The notes under the pieces: model-generated
Told to the model about the DNA's origin: nothing
The model's database searches: none
Seen by the model: only the letters and a program-made list of their open reading frames with translations
In this document: positions 1 to 8,104 of the stretch, piece after piece
Layout: each line of letters starts with the position of its first letter
Position numbering within the stretch: position 1 is the stretch's first letter
Position numbers and translations under genes: made by a program
From: Ignavibacteriota bacterium
GTDB lineage: Bacteria > Bacteroidota > Ignavibacteria > UBA10030 > SZUA-254
Reading direction: 5' to 3'
Length of the DNA stretch: 15,710 nt
Assembly: GCA_016191715.1 (NCBI GenBank)
Contig: JACPVN010000452.1
Coordinates: forward strand, 1-15,710

Positions 1-3000
1 AATACAACAGTTGTTGTTACCTGGAATACTTCACGAACAACGACAGGTCAATTATATGCATGTCAGGTTATTATTGAAGATCGGGATGCAAATACAAACG
101 ATTTGCGGACTCAGGTTCCTGTTGATTTTATTATCCAAATCATTCAACAATCAGCAAATACTACACCTGCATTTGTCTATCCACCTACACCGACCAATAA
201 CCAATTGTTCACCACCAATATCGGTGCAAATGTCAGTTTTACTGTTCAAGCAAACGATACGGATCAGGGTGATGTTGTTACACTGAATTCAGGTGGTTTA
301 CCCGCAGGTGCGACAATGACACCGAATATTCCAACAACAGGTAATCCTGTCTCAAGTAACTTTTCATGGACACCTACAACAGGTCAGGAAGGTTCGTATC
401 TTTTGAATTTCTCGGCAACGGATGGTGGCGGCGCACAAGCGTTTTCTGCTGTGAGTATTAATGTACTCGCTCCAGGTTTTTTAGTTACACCGACTCCACT
501 GAATTTCGGAACTGTCGGTGTTTCAACTTCAAAAGTTGAAAGTGTCTATGTCAAGAATACCGGTGGAGCGCTTTTAACGGTAACGAACGATTCATCTGAT
601 AATGCTAACTTCAGTGTTTCTCCTACTTCTGTTGTAAATATTCAACCCGGCGATTCAGCAAAGTATTATGTTACGTTTACACCTTTATCAACAGGACAGA
701 AAAACGGAAATATTATTTTTATCCACGGTGGTTCCACATCGCCTGATTTCTTGCCGGTAAGCGGAATAGGTGGATGTCCGGCAATTACCATTTCAGGTTC
801 TCTTCCCAATGGCGATTATGGAGTCGCGTATAATCAAACACTTACAGCAAGCGGCGGTGCTACTCCTTATACATTCTCACTCTCAGCGGGTACGTTACCA
901 ACCGGTTTTACTCTTTCATCATCAGGTGTTGTTTCGGGGACGACTTCACAAGTAGGAAATTTCTCAATCACGGTTACAGCAACTGATAATAATGGATGCA
1001 CCGGAAGTCAAAGTTATCAATTCTCCATTGCATGCCCGACGATTACGCTTGCACCCGCAAGTTTAACAGGCGGAACATTAAATTCATCTTACAACGAAAC
1101 AATTACTGCAAGCGGTGGGTTGTCTCCCTATACCTTCGCTGTTACAACCGGTACGCTTCCTGCCGGTTTAACACTCTCATCTGGCGGGATTCTCTCCGGA
1201 ACGCCCACACAGTCCGGTAGTTTCCCTCTCACCATTACAGCAACTGATGCAAACGGATGTACCGGAACAAAGAATGACACGTTAGACATTTATAATCCTT
1301 ACGGTTCAATCTCAGGAATGAAGTTCGAAGATATGAATGGAAACGGACAAAAAGATCAGAGTGAGCCGGGGCTTTCGGGTTGGATAATTACTATCACCGG
1401 ATCGGTCACACTCTCAGACACAACAGATGCGAATGGAAATTATTCATTCACAAATGTATTGGAAGGTAATTTTACCGTGAGTGAACAAAATCAAAACGGA
1501 TGGATTCAGACATATCCGGCGAGTACACATTCTGTAACCTTAGCAGGTGGACAATCTTTGACCGGAATTGATTTCGGTAACAAGCGTGATTGCTCACTGA
1601 GTTGTTCAGCGGACACGACACTGTATATTGCTCAAGGTTGTAATGTTTCCGGAGTGACGCTTCTTTCTCCATCAGTTAATGGACCTTGCCAGATTATCAG
1701 CGCAGTAAACGATGCGCCGACATCATTCCCACTCGGAGTTACTGTTGTGAATTGGACAGTCGAAGTGACAGGTGGAGCGCAACTCACTTGTCAACAAACG
1801 GTGACAGTACTTGATACAATCAATCCGTCTGTATCCTGCCCGGCGAACATCACAGTAAATTCAAGCAATGGAATGTGCGGAGCGAATGTTCAATTTTCAC
1901 CAACGGCAAATGATAATTGTACAACTGTCAATATTTCTTCATCGCCCGCATCCGGTTCATTCTTTAATGTCGGGACGACTACAGTGACAGTGACGGCAAC
2001 CGATGGTTCCGGTAATCAATCGTCATGTCAATTCACTGTTACTGTGAATGATACAGAGGCGCCGGTTGTAACTTGCCCGGCAAATATTAACACAACAGCA
2101 AATTCACAAAACGGAACGAATGTTAGTTTTACTGTGACAGCAACAGATAATTGTAATTCACCTGTAACAATTGTCAGCACTCCTGCTTCAGGATCATTAT
2201 TCCCGATGGGAACAACGACGGTAAACGTAACAGCAACCGATAGCGTTGGCAATCAAAGTTTATGTTCATTCACTATCAACGTTAGTCCGGCGCCAGCAAC
2301 AATAAGCGGAATGAAGTTTAATGATAAGAACGGTAACGGTGTGAAAGACGCGGAGGATACAGGATTACAAGGATGGGTAATTAACCTGACAGGCTCTGCA
2401 ACAGCTTCAGCGACAACCGATGCCAGTGGAAATTATTCCTTCGGAAATCTTTCTGTTGGAACTTATACTGTGCGTGAAGTTGCACAGTCCGGTTGGACTC
2501 AGACTACAGCTAATCCGGCAGATATCACCGTGACTTTAGGTCAGAATGTAACGGGTGTTGACTTTGGTAATTTCCAAACTGCTACTGTTTCCGGTATGAA
2601 ATTCCAGGACCTCGATGGTGATGGAACGAAAGATGATGGCGAAACAGGATTACAAAATTGGACAATCAAAGCAACCAAGGGTGCTTCAATTAAGAATGCT
2701 TCGACCGCTGCAAATGGTTCTTACACATTCTCGTTCTCAAGTACTGAAAGCGGAACATGGGTGATTTCTGAAACTCAGCAAAACGGATGGACACAATCTG
2801 CACCGCAAGGCGGAACATACAGTATTAATGTTCTATCAGGAACAACCATGACGAACCAAGACTTCGGAAACTATCAGGCGGCTTCTATCTCCGGTCGAAA
2901 GTTTGATGACGTTGAAGGTGATAGCATCGGAACAGGGAATCCTTCGTTAAGCGGATGGGTTATCAAACTATTTAAAAATGGTTCGCTCTCATCACGCCAA

Positions 3001-4962
3001 ACAACAGATGGAAATGGAAATTATTCATTTACAAATCTGGTACCCGGAAGCTATGTTGTTCAGGAAAGTTTGAAGTCCGGTTGGATTCAGACATTCCCGA
3101 AACCGGCAAATGCGGTATCTCCTGTTAGTGAGACAAATGCAGGCCCGATGGCATACGGTGTTACAGTCAATTCAGGTTCGGCGGTAACAGCAAATGATTT
3201 CGGAAACTTTAAACTTGGTTCTATCAGCGGTACAAAGTATCAGGACACTGATGGCGACTCAACAATTGATGCTGGAGAACCGGCGTTACAAGGTTGGGCA
3301 ATCCAACTTTGGAACGGTGAAACTCTTGTCTCTGTGGATTCATCAGACGAAAGCGGAAATTATAGTTTCGATGGATTAACAGCAGGAACGTATGATGTAA
3401 GTGAAATTCAACCATCAGACGATTGGTATCATACGATTCCATCAACCGATTCATACACACTGACCGTTACCAGTGGAAGTAATTTTACAGGAAATCATTT
3501 CGGTAATGTACAATTCGGGACTGTGAGCGGATACAAGTTCCGTGATTATGACAGTACCGGAACATTCGATGAGGTCTGTGAAGAATATCTTGCGGGACAG
3601 AAAATTGTTCTCGTCGGTTCACATACTGCACCCGAAACAACAGTGACCGATGAAAATGGTAATTTCACTTTTGATCCAGTTCCGGCTGATGATTACACGT
3701 TGAAGGAAGCAGGTGATGCATACTGGAGACAAACGAAACCGGCAAACGGAAATCCTTATTCATTCCAGTTATTGAGCGATGAAGATGAAGATGGATATGT
3801 TTTCGGAAACTTCTTTATTCTCGATACAACAAAGTTCAGAACATTTACTGTTCGTGAATATAATAAATCAGGCGGTGCAAGACAGAAGAGCGGATTTGCG
3901 AAAAAACCGACTGGAGGAAACGTGCGGGATTCTGTCCATGTAAATCGCGGGTTCGATTCACCCACAGGGTATATGCTTGCGGGTGTTGAACGTCCGGATA
4001 GTTCGCTCATTTATGGATGGTATTATTACAAATTAGATGCTTTACACCCGTACAAAGCAAACGCGGCAAAGTTTTGGTTATATAATAATTCAAAACTCAA
4101 GTTTGACAGTAAAAAGAAAAAGCAGAAATATCCGACAGATTATATTACTGCGTACGGCGATAACATTGCTGAATCAGAAATAGGAAATGCATTGAACTAT
4201 GGTCAAATTCTTTTCCTTACGTTCAAAACAAATATCGCGGCGAGCGACCTGGGCATCACAACCCCCGGTTATGGCGAACTGGTTTATGCTTGTCCGAAGA
4301 ATGCAGATTTCAGTGATAGCGTACTCGTCGGAAAGACGTTGAGAGAGATTTCTCATTTCTATGACACGGTATTAACGATGGGACGAAAAATAGTCAAGAT
4401 TAGTGCTAGTGTTTCAGATACAACCTATCTCTACGGGAAATCCTATTTACGGGTTCTCGATAGTGTGATGTTACGACTGAATAAAGAATTCTCACAAGAT
4501 CTTTCAAAGAATCTTTCGAATGCTGTTGTTGATACAATTTCGACAAAGCCCTTGACAGTAAAAGGAAGAAAATCGTTGTACAAAGCATCGTACCTGCATA
4601 GCGTGCCGGAAGTCGCATTTGCATTGCAACGGTTCGAACGAAAGTTCGGACAGAGCGATGTACAGCCTCTCACGTACCGGTTAGATCAGAACTATCCTAA
4701 CCCGTTCAATCCTATGACGAGAATTCAGTTTGAACTTGAAGTTCCATCCAACGTAACATTGAAGGTCTTCAACCTTCTCGGTCAGGAAATCGGTTCATTA
4801 CTGAATAATCAGGAATTGGGAGAAGGACTTCAGGAAATTGAATTCGACGCGACAAGTTTGCCGACCGGCGTGTACTTCTATCGTCTCGAAGCGGACGGAC
4901 TTGATGCACAAGGCGTTGAACGTTCATTCACGAGCGTGAAAAAGATGATGTTGGTGAGGTAA
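1..4962 (+). CDS. Giant multidomain secreted protein with T9SS sorting domain (5' end outside window)
   Basis: The frame is open from the first base, so at least 1653 residues are visible and the true start lies upstream; the TTG at 103 is only an internal codon. Domains in order by nucleotide: Ig/cadherin-like (about 1-470), ASPM/SPD-2/Hydin-like (475-771), two He_PIG-like Ig domains (775-1290), one SdrD-B-like domain (1303-1584), three cysteine-containing HYR-like domains (1585-2289), five tandem SdrD-B-like domains (2296-3813), an unrecognised region (3814-4671) and a type A sorting domain (4672-4959) with the core YPNPFNP and the later motif GVYFYRLEA. The known role of that last domain is to direct export through the type IX system and surface attachment or release. 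A structural or adhesive surface role is inference; no catalytic motif was seen. A terminator follows, so it is transcribed separately from the pilus genes. Confidence 0.95.
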   Translation, partial: NTTVVVTWNTSRTTTGQLYACQVIIEDRDANTNDLRTQVPVDFIIQIIQQSANTTPAFVYPPTPTNNQLFTTNIGANVSFTVQANDTDQGDVVTLNSGGLPAGATMTPNIPTTGNPVSSNFSWTPTTGQEGSYLLNFSATDGGGAQAFSAVSINVLAPGFLVTPTPLNFGTVGVSTSKVESVYVKNTGGALLTVTNDSSDNANFSVSPTSVVNIQPGDSAKYYVTFTPLSTGQKNGNIIFIHGGSTSPDFLPVSGIGGCPAITISGSLPNGDYGVAYNQTLTASGGATPYTFSLSAGTLPTGFTLSSSGVVSGTTSQVGNFSITVTATDNNGCTGSQSYQFSIACPTITLAPASLTGGTLNSSYNETITASGGLSPYTFAVTTGTLPAGLTLSSGGILSGTPTQSGSFPLTITATDANGCTGTKNDTLDIYNPYGSISGMKFEDMNGNGQKDQSEPGLSGWIITITGSVTLSDTTDANGNYSFTNVLEGNFTVSEQNQNGWIQTYPASTHSVTLAGGQSLTGIDFGNKRDCSLSCSADTTLYIAQGCNVSGVTLLSPSVNGPCQIISAVNDAPTSFPLGVTVVNWTVEVTGGAQLTCQQTVTVLDTINPSVSCPANITVNSSNGMCGANVQFSPTANDNCTTVNISSSPASGSFFNVGTTTVTVTATDGSGNQSSCQFTVTVNDTEAPVVTCPANINTTANSQNGTNVSFTVTATDNCNSPVTIVSTPASGSLFPMGTTTVNVTATDSVGNQSLCSFTINVSPAPATISGMKFNDKNGNGVKDAEDTGLQGWVINLTGSATASATTDASGNYSFGNLSVGTYTVREVAQSGWTQTTANPADITVTLGQNVTGVDFGNFQTATVSGMKFQDLDGDGTKDDGETGLQNWTIKATKGASIKNASTAANGSYTFSFSSTESGTWVISETQQNGWTQSAPQGGTYSINVLSGTTMTNQDFGNYQAASISGRKFDDVEGDSIGTGNPSLSGWVIKLFKNGSLSSRQTTDGNGNYSFTNLVPGSYVVQESLKSGWIQTFPKPANAVSPVSETNAGPMAYGVTVNSGSAVTANDFGNFKLGSISGTKYQDTDGDSTIDAGEPALQGWAIQLWNGETLVSVDSSDESGNYSFDGLTAGTYDVSEIQPSDDWYHTIPSTDSYTLTVTSGSNFTGNHFGNVQFGTVSGYKFRDYDSTGTFDEVCEEYLAGQKIVLVGSHTAPETTVTDENGNFTFDPVPADDYTLKEAGDAYWRQTKPANGNPYSFQLLSDEDEDGYVFGNFFILDTTKFRTFTVREYNKSGGARQKSGFAKKPTGGNVRDSVHVNRGFDSPTGYMLAGVERPDSSLIYGWYYYKLDALHPYKANAAKFWLYNNSKLKFDSKKKKQKYPTDYITAYGDNIAESEIGNALNYGQILFLTFKTNIAASDLGITTPGYGELVYACPKNADFSDSVLVGKTLREISHFYDTVLTMGRKIVKISASVSDTTYLYGKSYLRVLDSVMLRLNKEFSQDLSKNLSNAVVDTISTKPLTVKGRKSLYKASYLHSVPEVAFALQRFERKFGQSDVQPLTYRLDQNYPNPFNPMTRIQFELEVPSNVTLKVFNLLGQEIGSLLNNQELGEGLQEIEFDATSLPTGVYFYRLEADGLDAQGVERSFTSVKKMMLVR
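1303..1584 (+). repeat. SdrD-B-like domain 1 (separate copy)
   Basis: This domain of about 94 residues begins with a GSISGMKFEDMNGNG segment and ends with DFGNK. The loop DMNGNGQKDQSE resembles a calcium-binding EF-hand or dockerin loop. A conserved DANGNYSF strand follows. It is separated from the five other copies by three HYR-like domains, so the array is split. Confidence 0.8.
2296..3813 (+). repeat. Five tandem SdrD-B-like domains
   Basis: Copies lie at 2296-2574, 2575-2874, 2875-3210, 3211-3510 and 3511-3813, each about 93-112 residues. Each opens with xxSGxKFxD, carries GNYSF or a variant of it in the middle and ends in FGN followed by F, Y or V. Putative calcium loops are DKNGNGVKDAED, DLDGDGTKDDGE, DVEGDSIGTGNP, DTDGDSTIDAGE and DYDSTGTFDEVC. 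The third loop has lost most liganding positions and the last is altered. Known SdrD-B/Cna-B-type domains form rigid stalks, so a calcium-stiffened stalk is a reasonable inference. Copies differ widely at the DNA level, so this is an old duplication. Confidence 0.8.
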
Positions 4963-5022
4963 TTTTGAAATTTTTGGAGTTATTGGATTGATAGTTCAAT
5001 AATCCCAGAGATTATGAAGAAG

Positions 5023-5059
5023 AAACTCCCGCTCAGAGAAATCCGGGCGGGAGTTTTTT
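5023..5059 (+). terminator. Intrinsic terminator after the T9SS cargo gene
   Basis: A perfect 10-bp inverted repeat (AAACTCCCGC at 5023-5032, GCGGGAGTTT at 5047-5056) encloses a 14-base loop and runs into six T (5054-5059). It lies 60 bases after the stop codon of the large secreted protein and before the pilus operon promoter, so it should insulate the two units. Confidence 0.9.
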
Positions 5060-5162
5060 CTGAAACCGTTAGTAGTTATGCAACATATCAATCATTTTGA
5101 ACTTGAATCGCATGTATCCTTGACATCTTTATGAATTTATGCAAAAAAATGTGATGAAAGTA

Positions 5163-5191
5163 TTGACAAACCCTGAAAAAATCTCTATATT
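5163..5191 (+). promoter_or_regulatory. Promoter of the pilus/secretin operon
   Basis: TTGACA (5163-5168) and TATATT (5186-5191) are separated by exactly 17 bases, a near-consensus sigma70-type promoter. The same stretch also partly fits the Bacteroidota pattern, because TATATTTC at 5186-5193 resembles TAnnTTTG with a TTG about 20 bases upstream. The ATG at 5200 is only 8 bases past the -10 box, so transcription would begin about at the start codon. Gene-free DNA between the terminator and this promoter (5060-5162) shows nothing else I can name. Confidence 0.65.
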
Positions 5192-5199
5192 TCTCCCCG

Positions 5200-6432
5200 A
5201 TGAACGAAGACGCTATTTCAATAATCAAAGCCGTAGTTGAAAGTATTCCGCAGACAGCATTTGGTGTCGAACGGCAGATGCTTATAGGCGACCTCATCTC
5301 GCGCCTCTCACAGGAAGAACGGGTTTCCATGCGGGACCTGATGGAAAATTATCTTCTCCGAATGTTCGAGATTGCCGCTTCCGATATTGATTTGGGAGGA
5401 TATGGTTCACAAGGAAGAGTCTGGTATCGAGTTCACGGTTCAAAAAAGCCGGATAAAACATTACCGGAATTTACACATGATGAAGCAAATGTTTTAATCC
5501 AATCAATTTTACTTGACCGACAACGGCAGTTCCTCTTTGAAAATAGGAATCTTGATTTTTCTTACATGATAATAAAAGAAGGAACGATGCGCAGGTTTCG
5601 TGCAGACGCGTATTTTGACCTCGACCAAATTGCGATGAATATGCGTGCAATCAATCAGTCGGTCCGACCGTATAAGGCGTATGAATTTCATCCGAACCTG
5701 ACCAAAGTATTAAGTCTCGAACATACGAAAGAAGGATTATGCCTAGTAACCGGAATTACCGGTTCGGGAAAAAGTTCAACGCTTGATGCTGTCATTGATG
5801 CAAACAATCATACGGTTGATGCGCATGTAGTCGTTATTGCATCGCCGATCGAGTATGTTCATAAATCCGACAGATGTATTATTCGTCACCGTGAAGTCGG
5901 GCGAGACGTGATGAGTTACAAAGAAGGCGCGGTTCAAGCGCTTCGACAGGACCCGGATATTATCATGATCGGTGAGTTGCGCGATCCCGAAACAATCATG
6001 ACTGCATTGGAAATTACCGATTCAGGACATAAAGTATTTTCCACACTTCACACCTCATCCGCCGTTGAAAGCATTGACAGAATTATCGGTGAAACAAACG
6101 TGAATGAACAGGAACGTGTTCGTAATCGTCTGGCAGATGTGATTCGTTGTGTTATATCCCAGAAATTAGTACCGAGCGTTGATGGAAAACGTGTGATGTG
6201 TAAAGAAGTAATGATTGCAACTCCATCGGTGCGTGCGGCAATCAAAAATAATAACACAGGCGAAATCTACCAGATGATGTCCGAATCGGGCAATGATGGC
6301 ATGATGACGATGGAGCAGGACTTAAAACGATTGTTCTTACAGCGAAAGATAACGTTAGAGACGGCAATCAACTTCGCGAACAACAAACGGCGTCTCCAAC
6401 AAATTCTTAATATCGTTCCACAAGGTGATTAA
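5200..6432 (+). CDS. pilT: PilT-family type IV pilus ATPase with atypical Asp box
   Basis: This 410-residue protein matches the PilT retraction-ATPase layout, a cytoplasmic hexameric motor of type IV pili. Visible motifs are the N-terminal ASDIDLGGYG segment with a following RVHG (ASDLH-like), RRFRADAYF (131-139), Walker A GITGSGKSS (185-193), REVGRDVMSY (231-240), Walker B DPDIIMIGELRD (251-262), the His box STLHT (281-285) and a PilT-type C-terminus (GEIYQMM, then MMTMEQDL). The strand that normally reads TIEDPIE reads VIASPIE (A214-S215), so the Asp-box Glu-Asp pair is missing. The first ~43 residues extend beyond typical PilT (about 345-370 residues). The ATG at 5200 has no Shine-Dalgarno and sits right after the -10 box; M44 (5329), with AGGAA 12 bases upstream, is an alternative start. 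PilB is less likely because there is no tetracysteine motif or long N-terminal region. The pilMN fusion gene follows after 46 bases. Confidence 0.85.
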   Translation: MNEDAISIIKAVVESIPQTAFGVERQMLIGDLISRLSQEERVSMRDLMENYLLRMFEIAASDIDLGGYGSQGRVWYRVHGSKKPDKTLPEFTHDEANVLIQSILLDRQRQFLFENRNLDFSYMIIKEGTMRRFRADAYFDLDQIAMNMRAINQSVRPYKAYEFHPNLTKVLSLEHTKEGLCLVTGITGSGKSSTLDAVIDANNHTVDAHVVVIASPIEYVHKSDRCIIRHREVGRDVMSYKEGAVQALRQDPDIIMIGELRDPETIMTALEITDSGHKVFSTLHTSSAVESIDRIIGETNVNEQERVRNRLADVIRCVISQKLVPSVDGKRVMCKEVMIATPSVRAAIKNNNTGEIYQMMSESGNDGMMTMEQDLKRLFLQRKITLETAINFANNKRRLQQILNIVPQGD

Positions 6433-6478
6433 TCATCACTTCTTTTTTTGAAACAGTAACAACAGTGAGAAAACAAGT

Positions 6479-8083
6479 ATGGCTTCATTAAAAAGCAATA
6501 CCGCAATATCATTTTTTGTTGATGGTCTGGAACTGAAGGTCGCAAAACTTTCATCCAAGAAAGGCAGCATTGTCTTAGATGAATTAGAGTCGGTGACTCT
6601 TGCAACCCGTCTTGATGACCAACGCACCACAGATTCAACTACGTTAGAACCACAACAAGAACAAGCAGGCGACGGCTTCGGCATCGGAGGGGCTGAATTT
6701 CAGACAGACCTTCCAGGTGTTGATAATAACAGTGTGTTCCTTGGTGTCTTATCGAAACATCCTGTCGGGAAGTATGTTGTGAGTTATGCAATCTCAGAAC
6801 CGAGTTTATATTATCACACCTTTGAAACAGACTTCGGACTACAAGGAAAAAAACTGAGGAAACGCGTTGCGGATGAACTCTCCGCTATCAGAAATGAAGT
6901 TCCGTCCGGAGATGCGATAGACTTTTTCTACTCGACGGACAATAATCTTATCTGCCTGATTCGTGAAGACGGGCTTTCTATCATAGATGTATTAGAAAAC
7001 ATCAAACAATACACAGGTAAGCGTCTGCCACGTATTCCGTTAGTTGATAGTTCAGACATTGCGTTGCTGAATCTTGCCCGTGCAAATTTCGGTTTTGCAC
7101 CGGAAGATGTTTCAGTGATTATTTATATTGGTAACGAGTTTACGAGACTTATCTTTCTTAAAGGATCGGATTTTCTCCACTTCGCACCGGTTATTGGTGA
7201 AGGATATGATTCATCGAATATTCAGAATATCACTCTTAACCGTCTTATGCTGGAACTTGATAATCTTGCATTACCTCGTGTAGATAGGATTCTCCTCGCC
7301 GGTGAATGTAAAAAAATCCAGTTTGATGAATTTATCCGTGACCATTTTGCTGAGATAGATGTCCAGTTTCTAAGCGCACCGTATGTTGATTCGACACAAC
7401 TTTCTGCCGAAGTGCAGGAACGGATTCCTGAGTTTGCCGTTCCGATTGCAACAGCGTGGAAAGCGCTTGATGCGAAACACCCGGCATTTTATCAAACTAA
7501 TTTATTACCGGATTCAATCAAAGATGCACAACGTTCCTTTAAACTGGGTTGGCATGGCTACTTACTTTTAGTAGTCATTTTTCTTTCCACGCTCTTCTTC
7601 ACGTACCGATTTGGAACAGTGAAAAACGAAATTAGCGGGCAAGAAAACACCATGCGCAGGATGCAACTTCAACTTGCTGAGGTGGACAGATTGAAAGCCA
7701 TCATCAAAGGAATAGATGATGAAATCGGAAGATTCAAAGTGGCGATGAATGTGTATGATTCACTTGTCCCCGGTTACGACCGATGGACCAAAACAATCGA
7801 AACAATGGCGAACGGTGTTGAAGATATTCGTTCACTCTGGTTCACCGATGTTGGTTCGATGCCTGATGGAGGAATTGAAGTATCAGGGTATGCACTGTAT
7901 CGTTCCCGTATTCCAAGTATCTCCGCCTTGTTCGATAACACAACGTTACGACAGGTTATCATTGAACCGATTCGGGAAGATGCGCCGCATGTGTATAAGT
8001 TTAACTTCACAGCGCCTCCTCCGCCCCCGCCGATGAAAGATTCTACCGGAGTTCTCAAAGATTCTACAACTGTTCAACAATGA
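6479..8083 (+). CDS. pilM-pilN: PilM-PilN fusion: actin-like domain, membrane segment, PilN-like periplasmic domain
   Basis: The 534-residue protein joins two pilus alignment proteins. Residues about 7-338 resemble the cytoplasmic actin-like PilM: an N-terminal strand pair, VSVIIYIGNEFTRLIFLKG (211-229), VDRILLAGE (268-276), and an ending like the PilM C-terminus (VPIATAWKAL). Next comes TNLLP (340-344), matching the INLLP motif at the N-terminus of free PilN that binds the PilM groove. A membrane helix (about 361-378), a probable coiled coil (about 380-420) and a ferredoxin-like PilN-type domain (about 425-510) follow. The tail is proline-rich (PPPPPP at 513-518), then contains two KDST motifs. 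The usual phosphate-1 D-x-G motif of PilM is not evident, so nucleotide binding is uncertain. GspL of type II secretion has the same general order, but NLLP and the neighbouring PilT-like gene favour PilM/PilN. The start has no strong Shine-Dalgarno. Confidence 0.82.
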   Translation: MASLKSNTAISFFVDGLELKVAKLSSKKGSIVLDELESVTLATRLDDQRTTDSTTLEPQQEQAGDGFGIGGAEFQTDLPGVDNNSVFLGVLSKHPVGKYVVSYAISEPSLYYHTFETDFGLQGKKLRKRVADELSAIRNEVPSGDAIDFFYSTDNNLICLIREDGLSIIDVLENIKQYTGKRLPRIPLVDSSDIALLNLARANFGFAPEDVSVIIYIGNEFTRLIFLKGSDFLHFAPVIGEGYDSSNIQNITLNRLMLELDNLALPRVDRILLAGECKKIQFDEFIRDHFAEIDVQFLSAPYVDSTQLSAEVQERIPEFAVPIATAWKALDAKHPAFYQTNLLPDSIKDAQRSFKLGWHGYLLLVVIFLSTLFFTYRFGTVKNEISGQENTMRRMQLQLAEVDRLKAIIKGIDDEIGRFKVAMNVYDSLVPGYDRWTKTIETMANGVEDIRSLWFTDVGSMPDGGIEVSGYALYRSRIPSISALFDNTTLRQVIIEPIREDAPHVYKFNFTAPPPPPPMKDSTGVLKDSTTVQQ

Positions 8084-8104
8084 AGATAGGAAGTTGAGGT
8101 TCGC

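Noticed and set aside
103..105. TTG as the start of the first gene
   Set aside because: The same frame is open without a stop back to base 1 and encodes matching Ig-like sequence, so the gene starts upstream of the window.
5120..5143. Second TTGACA as another promoter
   Set aside because: No acceptable -10 box lies 16-18 bases downstream; the region there is mostly A.
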